DNA of 64,000 nucleotides from Centropus unirufus. Taxonomy: Eukaryota; Chordata; Aves; Cuculiformes; Centropidae. Below are positions 11,185 through 21,837 of the stretch, piece by piece; position 1 is the stretch's first letter, and each line of letters begins with the position of its first letter. Location: positions 1,071,619 through 1,135,618 of the forward strand of contig VYZI01000067.1 in the NCBI GenBank assembly GCA_013397695.1. Reading direction: 5' to 3'. The position numbers and the translations under genes were made by a program. The notes under the pieces were generated by a model. That model worked only from the letters and a program-made list of their open reading frames with translations, was not told where the DNA came from and made no database searches.

Positions 11185-14100
11185 TTGAAGACAATAGGCA
11201 GTAAAACACAGCACAGTTAGTTTTTTAAAGCCACATTGGGAAGACGGTATCAACCTAATTAATTGCATAATTCAACTGATACTTCATGATATGAGAAAGG
11301 CCAGAAAACCTAGCTATACAACTGATGTTATAAAAAGTCATAAAAAGAATATTCTGCATTTTTAAACTATTAATGGGCAAAATTACAAGACTCCTGCTCA
11401 TTCCATGGTGTTTATGCTATTTTTTTCCAATTACTTCTGCTCTTTTATATACATCTGGTCAGATTCTGTAACATCAGCTTATGAAATACTTTGATGAGAT
11501 ACCATTTAGGGAAACTTGACAAAGGAGATCAGAAATGAAAGCAGATTTGCCATCCATTGCTAATAGTTTAGGGAAAATGATATAGATGTCCTACAAGGAC
11601 AGATGGTGAGGTGTCGATTTGTCTCTCAAATGACTCAGAAGCAATTTGATACATCTAGTTCCAAATGCTGTAACTCCTTACATGGAATGCAGTAATTGTT
11701 AAATAGTTGTTAACTATTGAGTGAACTTTGAGCAAACTTAATTTATGTCTATTTCTTTTCTCTACTTTAGATTTATCACCTGTAATATTCTTAGATACAG
11801 GTAATTGGTGCAAAGCACAGGCATAAATTCTTCCTGATCTGAGCACAGATCAGATCTGAGATCTATACAGGCTTTTCTAAGTTTCCTTAGGTTTCAAGTG
11901 GAACAAGGCTGACATGATATGTAGGCATCATTGTCATGCTTCCTTTCTCCCAACCCTCTTCTCTTCATTTCCTACATTAGTTGGAGGACAAGGAAGTATT
12001 TCAGGTGTTATTGTGCTAAATTTATTCCGTCTTCATGTTAATAATAGGCACCAGATATTTGTTAAATCTCAGTATCACCAGAAATGGGCTTTGGAAATCC
12101 AGTACAGTCAGGATAATTGTAGAGCCCTGGAAAAGCCAGACCAATAATTCCAGTACCTATGCACAAATTACTGATGAATTGTAGGAAACGTATTCAAACA
12201 TTATGAGAGGGAGTGAGTCTTTTTCAGAGAAGGAGTGCCTAAATTCTCATAAATTATTTAGCCATAAGTTAAAGAAAAGGTTATAGCTTGGTTCATGGAT
12301 GTGGGGCTTTATGATCACTCATGCTCATATTAAGTATTTAGTGCCACTCTCTGTGTTTCAGATAACACCTCACTTATAACTCAACCCTTTCCCACTCTCT
12401 TCTCAGCCCATGCATGAAGACAGGTGTCTGGATGGTCCTTTACTCTCATTTGTTCCTCAACAAGGACAAGTTATTTAGTATCAGATTGCCAGGACTGATT
12501 TTGATTTCTAATTTCTTAGAACAGATTCCAACTTTTCATATATTTGAGAAGCAGCCTGTTGTAAGAGGAATCCACCTAGTCTACTAAATCTGTATGAACT
12601 GGCATTTCCCTGTATCACCTTCACTGTTTTTCTGTATGAAGCTCCTGTGCTACTCAACGTGCTAGGCACTATCTACTTACACTATACATGCTTTAGTAAC
12701 AGCTCCTAAAAGTAAAATACAGGTATGTGTGTTACCCCATGGAAGACTGAAGAATAAGTGGAGAACCTTCAGCAAACAGAAGGAAGAGATGGCAGAATCT
12801 CACATTTTAATGCTGATCCTATAGAGAATAAAAAGTGAAGCAATGCCACACTGGGACATTATTAATAATCTAACTTGAGACTTGGAAATGTGAAAACTAG
12901 TTTTCTGAATGACCTTAGCCAGAACAATCCTAGGTCTTTTGTGGACTGGACACTAGAATGAAGTATGGTACTTCTGGTGAATCTGTTAAGGTTCTTTTTT
13001 TTTTTTTGTGTTCTAATCCATGAAAACTGTTAGTTAAAAAGAAAAACAAACCAAACCAAACCCATACCATAAGAAGTGTTACACATAAATGATTAAATAA
13101 TTATACAGAATTCATTGACTTGAAGAAAAGACAGATATTTTCTGTACCTCAGGCATTATACCCCACTAGTGCTCTAAGGAAATATTTACCAATGAAAAAT
13201 CCTACTGACATACTCAGATGATGCACTGTAGCCACTTCACTGTGACAGTGTGATGGAACTTGCTTGTATCTGACCAAATGTCTTGCCACAAGGAAGAGGG
13301 AAAGAAAAGTCAGGGTTCAAAGAATGTAGGCTTTGGTACCTATGAACATTAGCACACATTTATTTATATGAATCGGTGCCTATTGAAACAGATTCTGTCA
13401 GTCGTCACAATGAACAGAACCTGGGTCAACCCTTTAATTTCAGTAGTGGTGTGTAGAGCATGAAGCACTATTTGTGGTGACCATGTGTCACACATTCCAG
13501 ATTAGAGATAGATTCAGCAGTCATTATTGCCTATCATTAAAAATTCAGCATCTAACACCACAAAGATCTGTGATGCTGAGGGCACATTTTTGTTTTTAGC
13601 AAGGAAATAGGTACTGCATTACAGCCGTCACTATGGTAACCCCTCTAGAATGGACTCACTGAAACACATTTCACCTGTGGCTAGTGGTGACAAATCAAAT
13701 CAGAAAGCTGGAGGATAGATCCTTCTCCCCCACCAGTGTAACAGGGGACTGACTTCATGAAGCTGAGTTATCCAAGTCTAAGATTAGCATGTGTGAGAAA
13801 AACATCTTGTTCCTTATTTTTCAGGATTAGAGGTTTAAATATTACAAATGCATGGTAAATAAATTTTGGACTCTGGTTTTCACCAAAAAGTAACAGCAAT
13901 TCTCTGATGTCTGTATTTTCAGGCTACAGCCAGAATGAAGTAATCCATTTCACAGAGCCCTCTGCCAGCTATCCTCATGTGTAACTGCACCCTTCCTTCT
14001 CACTGAGCAAAAATTCAGATAGCTTCATTTAAAAAGCAAAAATAAGAGGTGAAAGTGAGTACCTAAAACCAGGAACACGTATCTGTATATTACTGGAAAA

Positions 14101-15355
14101 TGTACCACTCCCCCAATGCATTTTAAATGGTCCAAAAGTTCACACGTTGTGTATTAGTGACTGTATTTCTTTGGGTGATATCTATCTCCACCTCAGAGGC
14201 AGCAAGCATGTGTATCATGTTTTACTTGTGGTTGTTGTGGTATGTATTATATCTGCTTTTCATTACAGAGAAGATTAAATGATCATGTGAAAACCATGAA
14301 ACAGGGTCAGGGCAATAAGATCTACGAAAGTCTTTCAAACCACTCCTCTAAAAAGAAGTAAAAAGTACACTTAGCATCATGGATTTTAGATATTTCAGTC
14401 TCTTTTTCTATTGATTACTTTGAAAAGAATCTTTACATGTAGCAGTGAATAACAAAAGTGCTAAAAACATCCAAGCTCTCCTGGATAAACAGGAGAGCAT
14501 GTGTAAGGAGGCTGTGTTTGTAGATATAATCTCGCTAGTCTGCCAGCTCCATATGCCAAATCACCAAGGCTGTCATGGTCATTTACATAGGGGAGTTGCT
14601 TCAAAAATCTCTACTGAGAAAAATAACATAAATGGAAAATGGAAATAGCTACAATTTGGCCCAGCAAGAGCTGTATTTTCATGTGGTCCTCCCTGCTCTG
14701 TCTACATTTTTTATGTGCAACTCCCACTGATCTAACAGATCAGCTTCCAGATCCCATGTGTGGATCTGCTCTTCCAGTAAACAATCCTGGTAGGAAGGTG
14801 CAAGAAAAAGTCTTTAAACAACAAGCCTGAGTTAGCTGCTCAGGAGCGCAATCAATTGCATCATCTGACTGCTTTCACAGTTTGCTGTTTCACTGGGCAA
14901 TACTGTTGGGGTGAAGAGTATTTAGCATCACATTTGAATTCCGCAAGAGTTATAGGTGTTCAGCACCAGCAGAAATTAATCCACTTCAGCAGTAATTTAG
15001 GTCCCTTCTGTTTGTTTGGTGCTGAACAATAGTATGAAATTGTTAAGCACCACTGAGACTATTGCATTTGATACAGGAGCATGTGCCTCACTGGCTAATG
15101 AAAATGGAGGATTAGAGCCCCACAAGCTCTCTGGTAATTTCATGCTGGCAGTGTACAAGAAAAAACACAGAGGGACCTAACCACTCTCCAAATGAAGAGC
15201 CTAAGATTCTAATTTTTTTTTTTCACTGAATATAGGAGAATATGGAAGAACAATGTGCATCTAACCAGCTGGCTAGGGGAACTGTGTATCACTGTATGAT
15301 TTTTTTTCACACATTGACCTGCATATATTTGTCTACAAAATCTTCTGAATCTTAC
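11185..15355 (-). other. VTG1 intron 13 (about 4.2 kb)
   Basis: AT-rich intronic DNA ending at the defective exon 14 acceptor. No recognised feature inside. Confidence 0.78.
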
Positions 15356-15453
15356 CTTTAAACGTACTGAAGTGGAAAAACTTGCTGAACTCATACCCAG
15401 ACTTGTCAAATTTGGGACTTAATACCCTGATAGCCCTTCTGCATGCAGAAGCC
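15356..15453 (-). CDS. VTG1: VTG1 exon 13, end of helical domain
   Basis: A 98-nt open exon after a long T tract and CAG; donor AAAG|GTAAG. It reads ASACRRAIRVLSPKFD and GYEFSKFFHFSTFK. The pattern S..C..A...L.p.fd...y..Sk....d.y is conserved in vitellogenins. Confidence 0.89.
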
Positions 15454-15548
15454 CTGAAAAAAAAAAAGAACAGCGAGCACATTGACATCTTAATCAGTTT
15501 GCAACAATTTTTTTTTTAATCTAGGGAAGAGATCCAAATTGTCTTTAC

Positions 15549-15766
15549 ATCACTTGAAGATCTGGAGCTGTACTTCTTCCCAGAGCCCTCAAGTAAGAGT
15601 AGATGAAGCTTGCCACTTGCATGCTAGGTTCTTTTAGCACAGCATTAGCTAATGTCATCACTATTGGAAGACCTGGCTTGCTTTCAAGCAAAACCACTGC
15701 AGCTACCATTCGGAGCTGAGGATGAATTTTCGGATTCAGGAGGATCTCAAGGGTAAGAGACTGGAC
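15549..15766 (-). CDS. VTG1: VTG1 exon 12, helical domain
   Basis: A 218-nt open exon. Residues: VQSLTLEILLNPKIHPQLRM, AAVVLLESKPGLPIVMTLAN, KEPSMQVASFIYSYLRALGR and STAPDLQV. Donor AT|GTAAAG is chosen over an earlier GTGATG because the phase-2 end then joins exon 13 exactly and gives the expected spacing. R.....vll.tkP.......a and QVaSF.yS.l.sl are family landmarks. Confidence 0.9.
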
Positions 15767-17833
15767 CTGAAAATAATAGGTACATTAAAGTTACAGTAAG
15801 TTTGAATGTTTTGCTAATAACCATTAATCATCACTAAACAAGCTTTTTATCACTGGGGCAGTAAAATTTTGTGTTATTTAGTTATTATGACAACAATATT
15901 CCTCTTTTCATAGTCTGACAGATGTAAGGAGTAATATGGCAATTTAGTCTGACTTCCTACACAATCAAAGCCGAGGAACTTCACTGGATGAATTCCACAT
16001 AAGAAATATGTAAGCCTTTTTGAGCTATAGCAGAATTTATCTCGAGCATAACCACTCTAGGTAAAAGAGATTTCATGGATCCATCACATCCCTGAGAAGT
16101 GGTTTCAGTGATCACTATTCCCTACCCATAAATGTATGCCTTATTTCTAAATATTCGATCTCCTGGAGCCCTTGATGTTAGAATAAATAATCAGCTCAGT
16201 AGCAGAAATTTCTACATTGTGTAGCCAGTTTTAAACTGAAAGTTTATGCAACAAATGTAATTTCCACAGCACTACTTCTGACCAATGTATTTGACTCTGG
16301 CAATATTAAATATCAAGATTAATATTATGCTGGAACCTTTCAATTTTCCGTGAGCTGCACTGAAGCCTTTGAGCCCAGCTTCAAAATGGATGTGGAGGGT
16401 ATAACACCATTCTGGCATTACAGTCCTGCATAGTTCTACCCTGCCTGGGAAAGCATGTGTCCACACTCTCTAATGAGAAGTCTGATCCAGAAAACTTCAA
16501 CAAACTTTAGAAGTACCCTGATTGTTTTCTTTTTTTAATATGTGTATGTCAATCACAAAATACCAAGGTAAAAGTGGTGTTAATGGTGCAGCAGCCTTTT
16601 TCTAAATGTTATTACCTGTTCAAATTAAACAATAAAAAGGCAGGCCAGGTAATAAGTCTGTTTAAATATAGGTGTGTAGCTAGCTGCAAACCAGGCATTA
16701 AACTGGATTTTGACCAATGAAAAATCTGGCTGGTCAGAGTGCTCCAGATCAATTTTCCCCAAAGAAAATGCATAGAAAATGGGTGGTCGGCATCACATGT
16801 GGAAAGCTGGGCCAAAGGGCACACAGACACACAGCATTGTTGTCAAACACCAAACAGTCTGTTTTCTTCCCCAGCAAATACCCTAACTCCTACCCTTACT
16901 GTTCTCTCACCACCCCCTTTGTTTTTCCTCATGTAGCTCCTGCACTCTAGTAAATTGTTTCTTTATTCTTTCTCTTAAAAGCATATCCTGGCACACTATT
17001 GTCTGTGGATCAATATGTGCACTCAAACTGGGAGTCATATGCAAAAAAGGAGTATAATGGAAAAACTGATATGGATTAGTAGAAGAATAGTTAATGAAAG
17101 CTTTTATTTTACTTTTCATGTTAAGAACAGTCTTATATAAAACAAGAAAATTCAGCATCAGGAAAAAAAGAATTGAAATTACAAGGTTTCCTTTTAGAAG
17201 CAGATTGCTTTAAGGTGAAAATGTTTGTGAAGTGATGGATGTGGTAGATGTGAGTATGCCTGTCTATCCATTGTGCGTGATATCTAATCATTGTCTTGTT
17301 CAGGGACAAAAGTCACATTTATTAAATGTTCTGTTTATTACTTAAACCCACACAATGTCTGTAAATTTGTAATTAGGATGCAAACCTCTACTATCTATTT
17401 ACAATAAGATCTGGTCTTGAACTACGATTAGATGTGACACACAGTATTAAAAGTCAATTCTCTGAAAACCTTGTTTTGTGGTTCTCTCACACACCAAAGT
17501 TGAAGTAGCACTAAACACATTTTGGTCAATAATTTCGCTTTCTGCCTAATGTCCTTGGAATAGAAATGTTCGCAATGGAAATACGAATTTGTCTTCAACA
17601 ACAGAGTAATGAATATATCCATTTAATGGGATTTTTCTTGAGGTCTGAAATACTGGAGGTTAATGTCAAAAGGAATAAGACATGCCAACTAAGGAATAAT
17701 TAAGTATTTAAAACCCCTCTGCTTTACAGCTATATTTGAATAAAAGACGTTCTTTTCCCTCATCACCCGATACCAATTAGCAGCCTGGTGTTGAGTTATC
17801 ATAAATGCAAAGGAGGCAGCTTTTTTTCCTTAC
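15767..17833 (-). other. VTG1 intron 11
   Basis: About 2 kb of intronic DNA. I see nothing gene-like; one GGTCAGAGTGCTC at 16733 is a poor (two-mismatch) oestrogen-element match. Confidence 0.75.
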
Positions 17834-18045
17834 CATTTTTGGATCTTTCATGCCTATGTTTTTCAGGGCCATAACAGCAGTCGTGTGGACCTTGAGTGGT
17901 AGATCAGAGGCACTGGCTGCATATCCTGGTAAAAACTTCTTGATGTGTTTGATGCTGGCTGGATGTCCCACATTCCCAAGGGCTTTCAAAGCCAGGGAAA
18001 TTTCTTAGACTTGCTCAATGACTCTCCTGCAAAACCATGAAATAG
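17834..18045 (-). pseudogene. VTG1: VTG1 exon 11, -1 frameshift
   Basis: The exon runs from a T-rich tract with TTTAG acceptor to an AAAATG|GTAAGG donor, 212 nt where 213 is expected. From phase 0 it reads LFHGFAGESLSKSK and then hits TGA at 17986-17988. The family sequence EISLALKALGNVGHPASIK, FLPGY and AVMALKNIGMKDPKM is in another frame. A missing G at the AAG/AAA junction (18001-18006) explains the shift. LALKALGN.G.PAS is a strong lipovitellin landmark. The first dozen residues are the least certain part. Confidence 0.8.
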
Positions 18046-19586
18046 CTAAAAAAAGAAAACAAATCTTCTGTTGAGTTCCATTCTAGCTCTTATCTATATT
18101 CCATCCCTCCAGTCTATTCTGAGTTTTGACTTTAATAATTTCAGTTTGTTCAATTCACTTATTTTAAATATTTTAAAATTCTTTTTGCCCTCATGAATAG
18201 GACATTTATTCATAGAACAGGCATAGCCAAGAAAGCTGCAATGAACAGCTTCTTCATCATTGGGCCTTAAAGTTATCAAGTAAGATTTTTAAAGGAAAAA
18301 GTAGACTAGGAAATAGTTTCCATTGCCCTTCAGGGTGATCTGGGAACCCTGCAATAATTTTTTAATGTCTCTGTCTAATGGTTGAAAAAAGATGCAAAAA
18401 CGCAGATCCAATTTAATTCTTCACACTTTTATATAAGATTCCTGAAGATACGGCTAGTTGTGCTGTCCTTAACTTCAGCTGACAGCCACTTTTTATTGTG
18501 GATTAATAGCTGGCAACGTGATCATCAGGCCAATTTACAGCCTTCATTGTAAGCAACTGGATCATGCTTACATTTATGTCACAATACTAGAAATACTTGT
18601 CTGAGGGGTGAATATGAGGAAAGAACTATATCCAAATAGAAAATTGTTTTCAATGCTAAAAAAATGGCTCTAAAAAAAAAAAGAAACCCTGAGATGTTAG
18701 AGAATAATGTTAATACAGCTCCCATGCTTTAAAATATAACATTTGGGGTCCATTGATGGCGCAGAAAAAGTCCATTTGATACTACTGATCAAATGAACGA
18801 ACATTTAAAATGCATTGAATAAACTTGTACAGTCATTTGCATTAGGAAAGAATTTCCATTCCTTGGTGGTGAGCTTGGATTTAATTGGCTCAACAACATT
18901 GGTGGCACTCGTAACACAAAAGATACAAGTAGGAATGTCAGCCATGCCTGAGTATTACAGGAAAAAATCATCCCAGGCAAACAGTGGATTAGGAACCCCC
19001 TGCTCAACAGGGTTTGGTGTACTGAGGTCAAAGACTGAAAGCACCTATTTCTCTCTGTCTATCACTGGCTGGGTGGACAACCTCTGTTAGCCATGACACA
19101 TACCTCTAGAATGGGGAAATGCCATTGCTGCCTATTTAAATTGTTTTCAGGCCCACTAATTAAAAGTGGTGCAAAATAGGAAGGGTATTAGTATGATTGA
19201 AGGCTTATAGTCTATAGGGATGACTGGGGTGAGAAATGGCTGGGCTAAATGACTTGGGCAAAAACCTGGGCTTTTGTGTCAGTTTATTTATAAGTATATG
19301 TAAGTACCTATATTTAAAGTGTTTCAGAGCAGTGCCATAGAACTTCTTTAATAATTGGCAATAAAACACTTGGAGACACTCAGATAGAAGGCACTATGAA
19401 TTATATGCTTCTTCCTCTTGCTTTCTCTCGTGTGTTAATCTAAAGACAAAAATGCTGTATTTAACCAACTGGGGTTCTTTTCTGCAAAAGAAACACTCTA
19501 GTAAAGTGAGATGCAGGTTTATGAATAATGAAGAAGGAACTCAAGGTTTAATTTTTCTTCAGAACGATAAATAACAATGTGGCTAC
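18046..19586 (-). other. VTG1 intron 10
   Basis: About 1.5 kb between two frame-shifted exons; no recognised repeat or gene. Confidence 0.75.
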
Positions 19587-19710
19587 CTGGAGACATTCAG
19601 AGCAGGAGTCTGGTGAAGAGCACTGTTTGTGACACATTGATGCATAGGCGAGGTGGCAAACCCTTCCAAGCACAGTACTTGAGCGTGGGCAATGTTTTTT
19701 CCACGATGAG
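19587..19710 (-). pseudogene. VTG1: VTG1 exon 10, +1 frameshift in an A6 run
   Basis: Bounded by a strong CTCCTCAG acceptor and CAG|GTAGCC donor. Length is 124 nt, but the flanking phases (0 and 0) call for 123. Read in phase 0 it gives LIVEK and then runs to a TGA at 19597-19599. The family-like sequence STVLGRVCHLAYASM plus CHKQCSSPDSC lies in the frame one base later. One extra A in the A6 run (coding strand, 19695-19700) accounts for both, and removing it conceptually leaves 41 codons. The alternative of a phase-2 join with exon 9 has no usable donor. Confidence 0.8.
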
Positions 19711-20239
19711 CTGAGGAGAAAGCAGTTAATCATTACCACCATTAATGAAGAACAATAATATAAAAAAATACGTTTCTGCCAAGCACAGGGCAAAAGCAGG
19801 CTTTTGATATTTTTGTATTAACGGATATATAGTTAATCAGTGGATATTACTGTATTGGAAAATGCAACAGTAAAGTAATTCCAAGTAACATCTGGAAGGC
19901 AGATCTCTTGCTTTTATAGTGTTTCAGATTTAAATTTGGCATAAGCTGTAATTCAAAGGGAGGAAATCACCCACTTATGGAATGGAAAACCATACTTTAT
20001 TCAAGAAACTTTAATCATTGTTTTATGATTGCTTTAGCTATAATAACAAAAAAAAAGTTGAGATACACTGTGAATGGACCTCATCACTTTTGCCAGACAG
20101 GAATTTTTCCTATAGATGTTAGGAGCTGACAGGAGACACCAGCCCACTGCTTCCTTGATTGGGAAGCTGAGCATTACCCCACCATAACAGCCAGGGCTGT
20201 CATGGTTTTCACACAGGCCAACACTCTAGTCTGAGATAT

Positions 20240-20592
20240 GACAGGCTGAGAGAGCTGGGCTGGTTCTGCCTAGAGAAGAGAAGGCTCTGGGGAGACTTTA
20301 AAGCAGCCTTCCAGTACTTAAAAGGGGGCTACAGGAAAGATGAGGATGGGTTTTAAGACAAAAGAGAGGAGATTTAGATTAGATTTGAGGAAGATTTTTT
20401 TTTCCTGTAAGGGTTGTGAGGTCCAGGTTGGCCAGAGAAGTTGTGGATGCCTCAGCCCTGGAGCTGTGCAATGCCAGGTTGGATAAGGCTTTGAGAAACC
20501 TGATCCATTGGAAGGTGTCCCTTCCCATGGCTGGGGGGTTGGATCTGGGTGATCTCTTGGTCCCTTCCAATCCAAACCATTCTATAATTCTA
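20240..20592 (+). mobile_element. CR1 LINE 3' fragment in VTG1 intron 9
   Basis: The sequence runs through typical CR1 3'-end words: ggctgagagagctgggctgg, agattagatttgaggaa, and the terminal cccttccaatccaaaccatt followed by ctataattct. It is 5'-truncated, as CR1 copies usually are, and inserted opposite to the gene. The copy is moderately diverged. Confidence 0.88.
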
Positions 20593-21156
20593 CAAGATAT
20601 CTTATCTCTAGCTATGATTAGCAGAGATAAGTTCCTGCATCTGAGGCTAGATATAGATTTTGCAGAAGAGGAAGAAATTGTAAAAATCGTTAGAGTGTCT
20701 CCTGGGTGGGATCCACATTGGCATAATTCCCTTGAGTTCAATAGATCTGATCCAATGTATACCCATCCTGCGAAGTCAACCAGGATGAATACAGGATACA
20801 AGAAGTATTTATTTCTTACTCCCTAGTCTTTGTAAATACTCGGTTAGGGATCTAATCTGACATAATTATAAATTACATTTGCACAAAGGGAGACTAGGAA
20901 CCACTGTGTGCTGGAATAACCTCTGACACTGACAGGTATTTTACTTTTTCTTTCCTGTTTCTTTCTGGATTCATTTTTGCCCTCTTGATTTGAATTCTCC
21001 TCCCCTTAAGAAAGTCAGGAAATCAACTATGTCCAGCATCACTAGAGGACAAAAAACCTTTGAATTTTCAAAACATTTTCATTTCTTTCAAAGGAATAAA
21101 TACAACAGATGGTAATATCAGTAGACAGTGATTTAAGAGTGTTTAGAGAAGCCTAC

Positions 21157-21322
21157 TGTTGCTTCCTCCATGACTTCCCGAGTTGGTGGGCTTGAGTGCA
21201 GAGCCACCAGCACCGTCTGAGCTGCTTCCCAGGGGGCGAGTTCTTGCTTTTCTATTTTCTGTCTCAGGAACCTGAGAGCACGGTGATTGGCCACTGCAGG
21301 AATTATATCCAAAATGTGGCGC
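21157..21322 (-). CDS. VTG1: VTG1 exon 9, helical domain
   Basis: A 166-nt open exon. It begins RRHILDIIPAVANHRALRFL and continues KIEKQELAPWEAAQTVL to REVMEEAT. The donor is ACA|GTAGGC, with a G at intron position 4, so somewhat weak, but no other GT in the area gives an open join. This is the last exon that reads cleanly from the start codon; the conceptual protein is intact for about 418 residues up to here. Confidence 0.86.
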
Positions 21323-21435
21323 CTGTAATGGGAAAGGCAAGGACCATTTTCCGGATCTGCATCTGAATGTAGTCATTCCAGATGGTGTCCTACAGAGTTT
21401 GAGAGCAGAAGAGTCACCACTTGTATTGCTTGTAC

Positions 21436-21593
21436 CTGTACACTGGCCGACTGGAGAACCGCTTCCATACTGACTCATAATTCTCTTCATTTGCTGCACG
21501 GAAAAGGTGCATAAGCTTGAGGGCTTTTGCTGGTGCTTCGCTGGGAAATTGTTCAGACGTGGTCTCTACTAGGCCTTGCAGGCATTCCTCTAT
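21436..21593 (-). CDS. VTG1: VTG1 exon 8, start of helical domain
   Basis: A 158-nt open exon (CTGCAG acceptor, TACAG|GTACAA donor, phase 2 out). Residues include IEECLQGLVE, ALKLMHLFRAANEEN and YESVWKRFSSRPVYR. This fits the first helices of the lipovitellin alpha-helical superhelix (l.lf..a....ie.vW..f....yR). Confidence 0.91.
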
Positions 21594-21686
21594 CTGCAGG
21601 AAGATTAAAATCATGAAGCTCACACACATTGTTTTTCACACACATGGACTGCAACCCCAGCAAGGGGTCCAGTAGCTGAACTTTAC

Positions 21687-21837
21687 CTGACTTTCCACAT
21701 TTTTTATTCTGAATAAGTGAACAGGAAGCTGAAGCAATTCACTGCCAAACTGGTACTGAAGTGACCCACGATTCTGGAATTCTTTTGGAGGGACCTCTGT
21801 CATGTACTTTTGCACATCGGTCAAAGCAAGTCTCTGT
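21687..21837 (-). CDS. VTG1: VTG1 exon 7
   Basis: A 151-nt open exon completing the Arg codon from exon 6 and reading RQRLALTDVQKY, later RGSLQYQFGSELLQLPVH and FRIKNVESQ, then a CAG|GTAAAG donor. The RGSL.Y.F and l...KN.e.q landmarks mark the junction between N-sheet and helical domain of lipovitellin. Confidence 0.91.

Noticed and set aside
15550..15554. Donor GTGATG for exon 12 ending after CAA
   Set aside because: The donor GTAAAG five bases later is stronger and gives the phase needed for exon 13; the first choice would create a false frameshift.
18026..18045. GCAG at 18027 as the acceptor of exon 11
   Set aside because: It lacks a pyrimidine tract and gives a wrong exon length; the T-rich tract ends at the upstream TAG.
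20318..20826. Open frames on both strands of 136-140 codons
   Set aside because: They lie over the CR1 copy and its flank and do not read as a reverse transcriptase.
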